From an uncultured bacterium (lineage in GTDB: Bacteria > Bacillota > Clostridia > Peptostreptococcales > Anaerovoracaceae), in contig CAJMLL010000016.1 in assembly GCA_905214225.1 (NCBI GenBank), positions 1 to 53,174 on the forward strand: 53,174 nucleotides of DNA. Reading direction: 5' to 3'. Numbering within the stretch: position 1 is the first letter of the stretch; each line of letters opens with the position of its first letter. Below are positions 25,984 through 35,151 of the stretch, piece by piece. The notes under the pieces were generated by a model. The model ran no database searches, was not told where the DNA came from, and saw only the letters and a program-made list of their open reading frames with translations. Made by a program: the position numbers and the translations under genes.

Positions 25984-26973
25984 CTATTTCCATTTTGTCT
26001 TCACACGATTCAGGTACGAACGGCCTGTATCTGGCATTTCGTGTGTGCCCAGAATCTCTGAAAGGACATGGTGCATCTCCGCGCCCGCTCTTGTAAAGCT
26101 TCCGGTACAAGTAGCACAGCAGGTATCGATTCCGCCTTCATACCCGGAAAATGAGCCGGCCATTTCCTTTGCAAGCTCCGGTTCGCACTTTCCGCCGGAC
26201 CCGCCCATGCCGCAGCACTGCGGTTCGTCTTCAATCAGGATTTCGCCTTTCACAAACTTTTCAATCGACTGCACCCAGGCATGGAATTCCCGGTCCGGAC
26301 AGGGCACAAAGAAATGAAGATCCCGCTCTATCGCTTTCCCGATACCGAGCTCCAGAAGTTTATCGTAGATGCTGGTCACCTTCAGCGGAATCAGCGGGGT
26401 CAGGTGATAGAAGCAGTTCGGACAAGCTGTGACGATCTCATCGATTCCTGCACTCTGCAGCTGATCGGTGATTTCTTTTGCGATTCTGCACGCGTCTGCT
26501 TCCAGTCCCAGTTCTGCAACCGGCTTTCCGCAGCAGTCATAGGCCGTGCCGATTCCGGCTTTTTCCCTCAGTAAGTCCGAAAGGTATGCATTGGTCTTCG
26601 GAAACAGGGACGGGAAATTACAGCCCGGGAAATACACGGTATGCACGCTGCTGTCTTTTGGCGCAGCGTTTTTATAGTTCCTGTATTTATAGTGGTTCTT
26701 TTCCCAGAGCATCCCCCGGTAGTCTTTCCGGACTTTCTTTTCCTGCTCTTCTGCAAGTTCCTTCCGGAAATCCATAAAGATCTGCCGGCCGTCGATATTC
26801 ACCGGACAGACACGGGTGCATCTTCCGCACAGAAAACAGTGATAGGCCAGCTCTTTCAGCTGCTCCTTATCGCCTATGATCAGGTTATATTTTGTCAGAA
26901 AACTGCAGCCGTTTCTGCACTTTCCACAGCGGATGCAGCCGGAAACATCGGTTGTTCTTTCTTTTTCTTTCAT
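25984..26973 (-). CDS. (Fe-S)-binding protein with two 4Fe-4S motifs and CCG domains
   Basis: 329 residues, similar to the HdrD/GlpC/GlcF/LutA-type electron-transfer subunits. The N-terminus has two ferredoxin motifs, CIRCGKCRNGC near residue 13 and CFLCGRCTRVCPVN near 46. Two cysteine-rich CCG domains follow: FPGCNFPSLFPKTNAYL with DCCGKPVAELG, and CCGMGGSGGKC with CCATCTGSF near the C-terminus. These bind a 4Fe-4S or non-cubane cluster and handle thiol or quinone redox chemistry in family members. No catalytic dehydrogenase partner lies nearby. Its ATG overlaps the TVP38 stop (ATGA), and its end overlaps the possible upstream start of the kinase gene, so the three are tightly coupled. Confidence 0.88.
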   Translation of the reverse strand: MKEKERTTDVSGCIRCGKCRNGCSFLTKYNLIIGDKEQLKELAYHCFLCGRCTRVCPVNIDGRQIFMDFRKELAEEQEKKVRKDYRGMLWEKNHYKYRNYKNAAPKDSSVHTVYFPGCNFPSLFPKTNAYLSDLLREKAGIGTAYDCCGKPVAELGLEADACRIAKEITDQLQSAGIDEIVTACPNCFYHLTPLIPLKVTSIYDKLLELGIGKAIERDLHFFVPCPDREFHAWVQSIEKFVKGEILIEDEPQCCGMGGSGGKCEPELAKEMAGSFSGYEGGIDTCCATCTGSFTRAGAEMHHVLSEILGTHEMPDTGRSYLNRVKTKWK

Positions 26974-27659
26974 TTCTGCTTTCTCTCTTTCTCTTCAGGC
27001 TGTACATATTTTTTCTTTAATATCATGCCAACTGCAATAACAACGACAGCAATGGCCAGCGCGATTCCGATGTACAGCCAGCGGTTGTGCGCATCTGCCA
27101 GGCCTGCCGTTCCAATGGTGTACATGGCGGTGCCCGGAATCATGAACAGAAATGAACCCACAGAATACTCGATGAAGCCGATGTCTGTAATACCGTAGGC
27201 AAAATTCTGCAGATTGAACGGGAAGACCGGTACCAGCCGGGTGATCATAAGTACAAATATCTGATTATGTCCAGTTTCATCAAACAGCCATTTCTTCAGG
27301 AACTTGTTCTCCGACGCCTTCGGGCGGATGGAATCCTGCAGAAAATAACGACCGACAAGAAAGGAAATCATCGCTCCCAGTGTTGTCGCCACGCAACAGA
27401 GTACGGTTCCCATTACGGGGCCAAAAATCAGCCCGGCAAGGATCGCAAAGGTTACTCCCGGAAGTGCGAGCACAACGCAGCTCACGATTGTAATTCCGAA
27501 ATAGATCAGCGCTGCCATGAGGAAATTTTCTTTTACCATAGACTCGAGAAAATTCAGATTATCCGGATCACTCAGGTAATGCGACCAGCCGAATATATGG
27601 TTCAATACCAGAACCAGAACGATGATGCCGATGAATATCCAGATTTTCTTATTTTTCAT
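26970..27659 (-). CDS. TVP38/TMEM64 family membrane protein
   Basis: 229 residues of the DedA-like VTT (SNARE-associated) group, membrane proteins probably moving lipids across the bilayer. Five or six hydrophobic segments are seen. The VTT core is GVTFAILAGLIFGPVMGT and FLVGRYFLQDSIR near residues 70-115, then the signature RLVPVFPFNLQNFAYGITDI near residue 145. The start at 27659 has AGGAG five bases upstream. It is first in the operon and shares ATGA with the Fe-S protein gene. TVP38 genes next to Fe-S or mercuric-reductase-like flavoproteins are common, but the link to the kinase is unusual to me. Confidence 0.88.
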   Translation of the reverse strand: MKNKKIWIFIGIIVLVLVLNHIFGWSHYLSDPDNLNFLESMVKENFLMAALIYFGITIVSCVVLALPGVTFAILAGLIFGPVMGTVLCCVATTLGAMISFLVGRYFLQDSIRPKASENKFLKKWLFDETGHNQIFVLMITRLVPVFPFNLQNFAYGITDIGFIEYSVGSFLFMIPGTAMYTIGTAGLADAHNRWLYIGIALAIAVVVIAVGMILKKKYVQPEEKERKQK

Positions 27660-27862
27660 ATACACTCCTGTCTTTTCAATGCGTATAACTTACATCTATA
27701 TCTGAGTCTTATCCACATGCCTGTCTTTCCAGATCTGAGGATAATAAAATCCCAGCTCTTCACAGGTATTCTATCATGCAGAAATTCGGCTATAAAATAG
27801 ATAAAATCAATGCACGGTAAAAAAAGACAGCCTGAATTCTCTCCTGTGTAAAATAATGATGG

Positions 27863-27868
27863 TACAAT
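27863..27868 (+). promoter_or_regulatory. Extended -10 promoter of the first glycosyltransferase gene
   Basis: TACAAT (27863-27868) preceded by TGG gives the extended form TGnTACAAT, about 35 bases upstream of the ATG. No clear -35 is seen. Confidence 0.4.
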
Positions 27869-27902
27869 AGAACCATACCGAAATGAAAGGAGATGCATTC
27901 TT

Positions 27903-29618
27903 ATGCAGCTGTCCGTTATCGTCCCCGTTTACAACAACACGAGAACCATTCTGAGAACCCTGCGTTCTCTTGCCCGTCAGACCTTCCGCGACTTTGAAGT
28001 CATTCTGGTCGATTCGGAATCGACGGATGATACAGTAGATAAAATCAAAGAATTCATCGAAGCGCAGACAGAAAAGCGTCCGGTCTTCCGCCTTTTTTCC
28101 CATCCAAATGAAGGAATTTCCGCTTCAAGGAATAAAGGTCTGGACATGGCACAGGGTAAAATCATAGCCTTCTGCGATGCGGACGATGTCGTTCCTGCGG
28201 AAGCTTATGAACAGATGATGAGATACTGGTCTCTTTTCCCGGACTGTAAAATGACCGCCGGCCAGTACGACCGCAGAGACGGCTTCACCGTCTATAAAAA
28301 CAAACGGAGCGTAAACATGACGCAGAAGCCGGTCATCCCGCGCAGCGACCAGAATTTTCTTCACGGTTAGACCCTTTGGAATAAATGGTTCTCCGCAGAT
28401 ATTATCGAACAGCATCATCTCCGTTTCAAGCCTTTCCTTCACATGGAGGACAGCGTCTTTCTCTACGAATACCTGCAGTATGTGGACCAGATTGTTACCT
28501 GCCCGCACGTCGTCTACCACTATTACAAGCCTCTGCCGCTCGATGGCCGCACAGCTTCCCAGCAGAATCGCACAGAGAATCTGCACAGCGCCGTTCATGC
28601 CTATGAACGGATCGCGGAACTGACGAAGGACTGGGGAAAGGATTATCAGGCCGACCTGCTGCAGCGCATGATCTCGGCCGTTCTCATGGGCGACTACTAC
28701 CGCAGATTCTGGGAACTGGACCATGAGACTGCAGAACTCGCATACCAGTACATTCTCAAGGCTATGCCAGAGCTGGACGAGCAGCGTCAGGAAGAAATTG
28801 TCCTGGATAATTCCGACCTCTTCATCGACGGCGTCCTCCGAAGCCCGGACGATTTCCTCCAGTCTCCGCTTCTGACGATTGCCGTATCGCCATTCTATAC
28901 AAAAAGTCAGGCAAAGCGTCTGCTGAGCAACATCACCGGCCAGGTATTTCCTTGCTGCAGGATCATTTTGCCCTCTAAATTTCAGGGACTATCGCAGAAC
29001 ACAAATATACGATATATTGACGAGGATTCCGAGCATGAATTTTTCCAGCAGGCCCTCGATGAAGCGGAATCTCCCTACATTGCCTTTCTCGACTTCCCGA
29101 TTGTCTACGACATGCGCATCCTCCGGCAGCTGTACCGGCGCCTGGACCAGATGGAAAACGGCGACATCATCGACATGGCTTCTGCGCGCCCGGTGCTTCT
29201 GCGGAAGAGGAAGACCGTGGAGTCCGATGTGGTCAGCGTCGGCTACCGCCAGGAATATTTCCCGCTCGATGCCTTCTTCTCCAATAAGATGTTCCGCACC
29301 ATTGCCCTGCAGGAGATCCACTTCCATTTCACCGGCAGCAATGCGAAAGACTGCGCCTTCCTTTACTCCATGCTGACCTGCCACCGTTTCCGCCAGCGTA
29401 CCATTCCGGTCGACGTGAAGGAGGATGCGTTTATCCGCCGCGCCCTGCAGATTGAGGGACAAAAAGGACTGCCAAGGAACATCCTGACTCCATGCTCGCG
29501 CATCCTGCATGAGCAGCAGCGCCCGATGCCGAAGCCTCCGAAGAAGCCTTCTCTGAAGCACCGTGTTTTCAACGCGGTTGTTCCGTATTCGTTAAGAAAG
29601 GCATTTAAACATCACTAG
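27903..29618 (+). pseudogene. Glycosyltransferase family 2, interrupted by an in-frame amber codon
   Basis: 571 codons in one frame apart from a single TAG at 28368-28370. The first 155 residues are the GT-A nucleotide-sugar domain, with LSVIVPVYNNTRTILRTLRS at the N-terminus, SRNKGLDMAQGKI, and the DxD motif CDADD near residue 95. After the TAG the same frame resumes at once with TLWNKWFSADIIEQ and then HMEDSVFLYEYL, the expected continuation of this family. The C-terminal ~390 residues are a teichoic/capsule-transferase-like tail. One C-to-T change in CAG would make the stop. Other internal starts could give only the C-terminal part from 28443. The 3' end overlaps the convergent gene by 14 bases. 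Confidence 0.8.
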
Positions 29619-30786
29619 ATTTCATGTCCGAAATCATGCGGCGGATGCAGGCATCCATGGAATAGCTTCCGCAGAGATCCGGGAATTTCTTTTCCGCCTC
29701 TCTGCGCCAGTCTGCCGCGTGATCCAGGGCATTCCGAACAGCAGCGGCAAAATCCTCTTCACCATGATAAAACACAATTTTCCCCGGAATTTTCTCATAT
29801 TCCGGGCTGTAGTCGCTGACGATCGGACAGCCGCAGGCCGATGCCTCGATCATCCGGTTATTCACCATTCCGGTCTCCCGCATCGCCTCATAGTGATCGT
29901 TCAGGATCACCGTCGAATTCCGGTAAAGTTCCGGAAGCTCTTCATAGGGCATCTGACCATGGAAATGCAGGTATTTCGTATCTGACGGATAGAATTTTTC
30001 CCAGCCGACGCCCCAGATATCCAGCGGGATATGGTATTTTTCACACCAGACAGCGCTGTTTCTCTTTTCTCCTCTGGTATTCCCGACAAAAACTAATCCG
30101 TATTTCTGCGGATTTTCATCATGCTGCGCCTGCGCTTCCTCCGCTACTCTGGCGTTCTCTGCTTCCGCCGCCTGTTTATTTTCCAGTTCATTCTCCGGGA
30201 ATTCCTGTGCGGCATCTGCCGGATGAAACTTCCGCACATCTGCCCCGACGATCAGACTGCTGACCGGGACATGAACTTTTTTCTGCAGTTTCTCTGCCAG
30301 CAGATGGGAATCCACATAGATGTGGTCATACAGTTCATATTCCTCATCCGGCACCATGTTCGGATGACAGACCATCCACATCAGATAGCGGCACTTCTCG
30401 TTTCTGCGGTCCGGATGATAATCGTGCCGGCCGCGCATGACCAGGACGACATCGGCCTGCACCGGTTCATACCAGTCCTCATGGCACTCCATCACCACAT
30501 AATAACCCATCCGTTCAATCACCGATTTCAGGGACATGCAGTAGGCATAGTCACCCCACTGGTATTTTTCCTTTGTGTCCGGCGCCGGACATTTGATCAC
30601 CCAGATTTTCCGGCCGTGCGCAAGTCTCTGCACTTCCGCGTCCCGCAGCGCCCAGATATCCCGCCGCTGGAATTCCTTTTTTATGACGCGCTGAATCACT
30701 CTTTTATTATGCTTTTCCAGGCGGACAACTTCATCCGCCTGCTCACTGAGTTTTTTCAGCCGCTCTATCCATCTGCTCAATCCCAT
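29605..30786 (-). CDS. Glycosyltransferase, CgeB-like/GT4-type
   Basis: 393 residues. The C-terminal half has a GT-B sugar-nucleotide domain: YGLVFVGNTRGEKRNSAVWC near residue 240, IWGVGWEKFYPSDTKYLHFHG near 275, and RETGMVNNRMIEASACGCPI near 325. The last is the conserved Glu/Gly-rich acceptor of CgeB and related proteins. The N-terminal part (IWVIKCPAPDTKEKYQWGDY) is the partner Rossmann domain, after a charged helical start. The start at 30786 has GGGAG six bases upstream. It probably modifies a cell-surface glycan or teichoic polymer along with the neighbouring, broken family 2 enzyme, to which it is convergent. Confidence 0.8.
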   Translation of the reverse strand: MGLSRWIERLKKLSEQADEVVRLEKHNKRVIQRVIKKEFQRRDIWALRDAEVQRLAHGRKIWVIKCPAPDTKEKYQWGDYAYCMSLKSVIERMGYYVVMECHEDWYEPVQADVVLVMRGRHDYHPDRRNEKCRYLMWMVCHPNMVPDEEYELYDHIYVDSHLLAEKLQKKVHVPVSSLIVGADVRKFHPADAAQEFPENELENKQAAEAENARVAEEAQAQHDENPQKYGLVFVGNTRGEKRNSAVWCEKYHIPLDIWGVGWEKFYPSDTKYLHFHGQMPYEELPELYRNSTVILNDHYEAMRETGMVNNRMIEASACGCPIVSDYSPEYEKIPGKIVFYHGEEDFAAAVRNALDHAADWRREAEKKFPDLCGSYSMDACIRRMISDMKSSDV

Positions 30787-30975
30787 GTACTGCTCCCTTT
30801 TTCGTCCAGACAGCAAGAATGGGGCCTGCGTTCTTCCGGCCGGATCACGGCCAGGCGCGCGGCCCCATTAAAATTATCTCTGAGCCGGAATTTCCCGTTT
30901 CCTGCATACTCTTCTTATGCCCGGATATCCGGCTCTTATTCACTCTGCTCAGCTTCTTACAGGCAGGGTTTGCTT

Positions 30976-31962
30976 CTATTTTCCGAGGTTGTCCCAGTAT
31001 GCGGCAGTTCCTGCAGAATCCGTGTTGGACCAGCGATATGCAGATTCTGCATAGTTATATGTATGCTTGTAGCCCAGCTGCTGCAGAACCAGCTGCATGT
31101 AGCCGGAACGGATTCCGCCTGTGCAGTATGTGACGACATAATCATTCTTGCTGATGCCCTTCTTCTCGAACATCTTGGTCAGCGCCGCATTGCTCTTCAG
31201 TGTGCCGTCCTTATTAAACATGCTTGCGAACGGAATGTTCACAGCGTCCTTCAAATGGCCGCCCTTAGTCTCGCCATAATCCTGCGCACCGTTGTATTCC
31301 TTTGCGGTACGGGAATCGATGATGGTGTACTTGCTGTAATTCTTCTTCAATTTTGCCGTGGTAATGTCATGAGAAGTCGTGTCCACCTTCTTAATGGTGA
31401 CCTTCTTTGCCTTGCGTGTCACGACGGATTTGGTGGTCTTCATGCCGGCCTTCTTCAGCGCAGAAACACCGCCGCTGACGATGTGGACATTCTTATATCC
31501 GCACTGGATCAGCTGCCATGCGACACGGCCGTCGTCACCCCAGCCGCCAGCTGCATACCCGTCGCTGATCAGGATAATCTTATCATTCACACCAAGTCCC
31601 AGCTTTCCGAGCGCCTTGCTCATGCCCTTTGCGGAAAGCGAGCGTGCGAAATTGGCTTCACCAGGCTTGGTGCCGTCTGTCATCGGGGTATGCGAAATCT
31701 GCTGCCATACCATAGTGGACGCACCTTTGATTGTGCCCGCCTTCTTAATTGTGTCTGCTCCGCGTGTGTCAACCAGCTTGACGTTCTTGCTCTTCAGCGC
31801 TTTCTTTGCCTGCGCGGCACTGTAGACGTACTTTCCGGTGAAGGTCTTGCTGCTTGTCTTGGATGCGGCAAAAGCTGACTGGCCAAGGCCGGTGAAGCAG
31901 AATGTCATGGACGCGACCAGAAAACCGACCGCGAACTTGCGAAGTTTTGTTGTTTTAACCAT
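30976..31962 (-). CDS. Exported two-domain rhodanese (sulfurtransferase), first of three
   Basis: 328 residues with a Sec signal peptide cleaved probably after SAFA (residue 32). The mature protein has two rhodanese domains in the thiosulfate sulfurtransferase layout. The N-terminal one (LVDTRGADTIKKAG near residue 62) lacks a cysteine and has SDGYAAGGWGDDGR at the loop, as in the inactive half of this family. The C-terminal one (IIDSRTAKEYNGAQDYGETK) has the active Cys in YCTGGIRSGYMQL near residue 280. It is full length and active by motif. GGGAGG precedes the ATG. Sulfur transfer outside the cell, or handling of cyanide, sulfite or persulfide, is inferred. Confidence 0.86.
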   Translation of the reverse strand: MVKTTKLRKFAVGFLVASMTFCFTGLGQSAFAASKTSSKTFTGKYVYSAAQAKKALKSKNVKLVDTRGADTIKKAGTIKGASTMVWQQISHTPMTDGTKPGEANFARSLSAKGMSKALGKLGLGVNDKIILISDGYAAGGWGDDGRVAWQLIQCGYKNVHIVSGGVSALKKAGMKTTKSVVTRKAKKVTIKKVDTTSHDITTAKLKKNYSKYTIIDSRTAKEYNGAQDYGETKGGHLKDAVNIPFASMFNKDGTLKSNAALTKMFEKKGISKNDYVVTYCTGGIRSGYMQLVLQQLGYKHTYNYAESAYRWSNTDSAGTAAYWDNLGK

Positions 31963-32103
31963 TGGAATCCTCCCTGTTTATGCTTATATTACATTGCAAT
32001 AAGTGATTCATTTTATATATCCATACTGTTATATGAAGTATGCTGTATTTCACGCGCATGATATGCCGATTGATACGATGCGGCATGATTCGTGTTTCGA
32101 TGC

Positions 32104-33063
32104 TTATTTCACCTTGGTCGTTGACACTTTGCCGACTCTGCACCATCTCCAGTAGGACTGGTCATAATTATAGGTATGTTTATATCCACTCATCTCCAGA
32201 ACTAGCTGAATGTAGGCCGAACGAATACCGCCTGTGCAGTATGTGATGATCTTGTCATTCTTGGAAATGCCGGCCTTCTTCATCATAGCGTTGATATCCT
32301 TCTTGGAGATCAGCGTGCCGTCTTCGCGGAAAAAGTCGGTGTACGGCATGAATACTGCGCCCGGAAGATGGCCACCCTTCGCTTCCTTGTATTTGGTCGC
32401 GCCGTTGTACTCCGCCTTGGTGCGGACATCGATGATCTTGTAATCCTTATAGTGCTTCTGCAGCTGTTCGGTTGTAATGGTATGGTTGTAATTGATTTTT
32501 GTAACCTTTACTTTGCCCGGCTTCGGCGTGGATGCGCCTTTCTGGGTCTTGACACCGGCATCCTTCAGGCCCTGGAATCCGCCGTTGACGATTCTGGCAT
32601 TGGTAAATCCGGCCGCATTCAGTTCCCAGAGAACACGTCCGTCATCGCCCCAGCCGTCCAGAGTCAGACCGACCAGGTAGATCTTCTTATTCTTCGTCAT
32701 GCCGAGCTTGCTGAGTCTTGCGGACAGATCCGAAGCGGACGGAATCTTTCCCCAGTTCTTGTCTCCGGCTTTTCCGTACTGGCTTCCGCAGGTGCAGAGC
32801 TCCTGCCAGGTTGTGGCGATCGCTCCTTTTACAGTTCCCTTCTTCGCCTCATCCGCTCCGCGGCAGTCGACAAAAAGCACATTCTTCTTTCCGACCTGTT
32901 TTGCCGCATATTTAGCGGAAACGATATATTTACCGGTAAAGGTCTTCTTCGATTTCAGCTGATCCGATGACTTTCCCTTCGCGCCGCAGCCCGTAAAAAC
33001 AAGCGCCGTGGTCACGATCAGGCAGATCGCCAAAACGGATTTCCACCTTTTTTTCATATTCAT
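32104..33063 (-). CDS. Lipoprotein two-domain rhodanese, second of three
   Basis: 319 residues, paralogue of the downstream exported rhodanese. It is a lipoprotein: KKRWKSVLAICLIV and lipobox LVFTGC with acylated Cys near residue 24. Domain 1 has LFVDCRGADEAKKGTVKGAI and the cysteine-less loop TLDGWGDDGR. Domain 2 has IIDVRTKAEYNGATKYKEAK and the active-site TYCTGGIRSAYIQL near residue 270. The shared GWGDDGR and CTGGIRS suggest a recent duplication of one gene, with one copy anchored and one released. Two in-frame ATGs (33063, 33057) fall after GAGAGG; 33063 is used here. Separate promoters are likely because 140 bases lie between the paralogues. Confidence 0.86.
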   Translation of the reverse strand: MNMKKRWKSVLAICLIVTTALVFTGCGAKGKSSDQLKSKKTFTGKYIVSAKYAAKQVGKKNVLFVDCRGADEAKKGTVKGAIATTWQELCTCGSQYGKAGDKNWGKIPSASDLSARLSKLGMTKNKKIYLVGLTLDGWGDDGRVLWELNAAGFTNARIVNGGFQGLKDAGVKTQKGASTPKPGKVKVTKINYNHTITTEQLQKHYKDYKIIDVRTKAEYNGATKYKEAKGGHLPGAVFMPYTDFFREDGTLISKKDINAMMKKAGISKNDKIITYCTGGIRSAYIQLVLEMSGYKHTYNYDQSYWRWCRVGKVSTTKVK

Positions 33064-33371
33064 TTTTCCTCTCCATGAACATTGCATCTGTGCGATTGCT
33101 GCAAAGAAACTCCCGCGATACCTGCTGCCCGGATTGTTGTGAAATTATTCCAAAAACCATTCCACAATTCTCAGCAAGTTTCTCCGCATCTTCGCCGTGC
33201 AGCCTCTTGACGCTCCAGTGTGTTAAGACACTGAAATTGTATTTTTCTTTCTATTTATCATTATCCAACGAAACTGGATGTATCGCCAATAGAATCTATC
33301 TATACAACACGGGCAGCCGCACGGTATCCGATGTACCGGTTCCTGATTCCGTGCAGCTGCTCGCTTTCTAC
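33064..33371. other. Intergenic gap between the M20 peptidase and rhodanese genes
   Basis: About 308 bases without a gene. A long imperfect hairpin (about 33311-33362, arms GCAGCCGCACGG and CCGTGCAGCTGC) could end the peptidase transcript but lacks a T-run on the minus strand. No convincing promoter for the rhodanese lipoprotein was found. Confidence 0.3.
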
Positions 33372-34499
33372 TTATTCAGTCATGATCTGTTTTACAATTT
33401 CCGCCGCTTCCGTCAGTTCCTGAACCGTCGTGTACTCCGAGGTGGTGTGAACATTATGCATGGCGCCGGAAATGCACAGTCCCTCTATACCATTTCTGCG
33501 CAGCACGTTCACATCGCTGCCGCCGAAGGTCTTCACTGGGAACACGGAATACCCCTGCATTTCCGCCGCCCGTTTATAACGCCGCAATGCCGGATCATCC
33601 TCTTCCACATGATACGCTTTCAGATGGACCGTTTTTTCTGCCGATACGGACGCGCCCATGGCCTCTGCCTCTTCATGGAAAATCCGTACTGCGTCCTCAT
33701 ACATCTGCAGTGCTTCCTCATGAACGGTACAGCGCAGTTCTCCCCGGACTTCTGCGGATTCCGGTATGATATTGGTACCTGTTCCGCCCTGAATCATGCC
33801 GATATTAAAGGTAGAGTGATCATTGATTCTGCCCTGCGGGATTTTCGCAACCGCTTTTGCGGCAGCCGCGATGGCATTGATCCCGTCTTCCGGATCAAAT
33901 CCCGCGTGGGATGCCTTTCCATGAACATGAATCGTAAAGGAAATCAGTGTCGGTTCCTGCACGGAATATCCTCCGGTTTCATCGCTCAGATCCAGCGCAA
34001 AGGCCTCTTTTGCCTTAAACACGGAAAGATCCATTGCGGAAGCACCGACCGTGTAGGCTTCTTCCGCAGCCGCAAATAAAAACTCCAGTTCCGGATGCTC
34101 TGCGTTTTCTTCCTGCAGTTCCTGGATGACTTCTAACATGACCGCCAGCGCCGCCTGATCATCTGCACCCAGCACAGTTGTGCCGTCGCTGGTGATTCTG
34201 CCGTCCTCGTGCAGGATGGCCTTGCGGGAACGTGCTGGTTCCACGGTGTCCATGTGCGCCAGGAAGAGAAGCGGCGCGGCTTCCTCCTTGCGCGTTCCTT
34301 TTGCCGGAAGACAGCCGTAGATATTCCCGGAATTTCCACCGATTCTCTCTGCACTGTCATCCTCGTGAACCACCACAGCCAGCCTCTTCAGCTCCCGCTG
34401 CAGGTAATCTGCCATCTCCCTCTCCTGAAAAGACGGCGAATCGATTTCTGTCAGTTCGATAAAACGTTTCACCAGTCGCTGCTGGTTAATCTCTTTCAT
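33372..34499 (-). CDS. M20/M28-type metallopeptidase, PepT-like
   Basis: 375-residue cytoplasmic aminotripeptidase-like enzyme of the zinc M20 family (peptidase T-like). Metal and catalytic residues are visible. LLFLAHMDTVEPA near residue 85 supplies the first His and Asp. DGTTVLGADDQAALAVML near 120 supplies the bridging Asp. FLFAAAEEAYTVGA near 155 supplies the general base Glu pair. A late FGGSDVNVLRRNGIEGLCIS near 325 and HNVHTTSEY supply the final ligand. The start at 34499 has GAGG just upstream; an earlier in-frame ATG has none. It probably clips small peptides for nutrition. It is minus strand, 143 bases from the small protein gene upstream. Confidence 0.9.
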   Translation of the reverse strand: MKEINQQRLVKRFIELTEIDSPSFQEREMADYLQRELKRLAVVVHEDDSAERIGGNSGNIYGCLPAKGTRKEEAAPLLFLAHMDTVEPARSRKAILHEDGRITSDGTTVLGADDQAALAVMLEVIQELQEENAEHPELEFLFAAAEEAYTVGASAMDLSVFKAKEAFALDLSDETGGYSVQEPTLISFTIHVHGKASHAGFDPEDGINAIAAAAKAVAKIPQGRINDHSTFNIGMIQGGTGTNIIPESAEVRGELRCTVHEEALQMYEDAVRIFHEEAEAMGASVSAEKTVHLKAYHVEEDDPALRRYKRAAEMQGYSVFPVKTFGGSDVNVLRRNGIEGLCISGAMHNVHTTSEYTTVQELTEAAEIVKQIMTE

Positions 34500-34642
34500 A
34501 GTCCTCTTATTCCCTTTCTGGTAAAAAACTCCCATTCTCGCCCCGATGCGGCCTCTGCACATCCGCATGCATTCTATTGCAGCACGATTCGGGGAATCCA
34601 TCATTTTCTGCACAACACCGAATCGGATATCGCGGTCTTCTG

Positions 34643-34948
34643 CTATTCATCCAGATCCGGATCTTCCTCCTGATCTCTGTAAAACCACAGATACTCATTG
34701 TATTTCCGGTTGTAGTGCTCATTGATAATCTTCTCCTGCCAGCGGTCCCGGTCGCTTAAAATCGCCAGCATCTCATCCGCGATCTCCGCTTCACTCCCCG
34801 GACTGGCCGCCCGCAGATAGGCCAGCATCCGGTTCATCGTCAGCTCTGTACCAAGGCTGTCCGCAATGACCGCGCCGAATTCCCCGGGATAGCCCAGCTT
34901 CTCCACCGCTTCGATCACTTCCTGCTTCAGTTTTTCCCGCCTGTTCAT
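34643..34948 (-). CDS. Small conserved-looking protein of unknown function
   Basis: 101 residues, acidic C-terminus (EEDPDLDE), predicted mostly helical. It begins MNRREKLKQEVIEAVEKLGY and contains GEFGAVIADSLGTELTMNRM and WFYRDQ. No known domain was recognised. AGGAGG lies eight bases before the ATG at 34948, and a GTG one codon earlier is possible. Codon use fits the neighbouring genes, and the ORF has no overlap with a better candidate. Upstream of, and probably co-transcribed with, the M20 peptidase. Confidence 0.65.
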   Translation of the reverse strand: MNRREKLKQEVIEAVEKLGYPGEFGAVIADSLGTELTMNRMLAYLRAASPGSEAEIADEMLAILSDRDRWQEKIINEHYNRKYNEYLWFYRDQEEDPDLDE

Positions 34949-35083
34949 CACAGTATCCTCCTGTCCTCAATCCCAATCAGACGTATCCCTATTATATACA
35001 TTCATCGTCATCCCATCTACTCTGTATTTAATTTTTCTATATTTACCGATATCTGTATTTTTCTTCCGTCAGACCGCTATAAT

Positions 35084-35089
35084 AAACCT
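35084..35089 (+). promoter_or_regulatory. Candidate -10 of the Ig-rhodanese gene
   Basis: A perfect TATAAT lies in CGCTATAATAAACC at about 35080-35093, some 65 bases upstream of the ATG. The -35 is weak, so this is a tentative call. Confidence 0.4.
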
Positions 35090-35151
35090 ATGAGACGCGT
35101 GAAAAATTACATATTTCACACAAAACCAGTATGAATTAAAGGAGGAACAAG

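Noticed and set aside
28368..28370. Amber recoding or pyrrolysine at the TAG in the glycosyltransferase
   Set aside because: No other coding gene here reads through TAG, several ORFs end normally in TAG, and no pyl genes are seen. A point mutation is simpler.
30121..31878. Plus-strand frame of 585 codons opposite the CgeB-like and rhodanese genes
   Set aside because: It crosses two well-supported minus-strand genes and an intergenic gap, and its text has no recognisable protein features.
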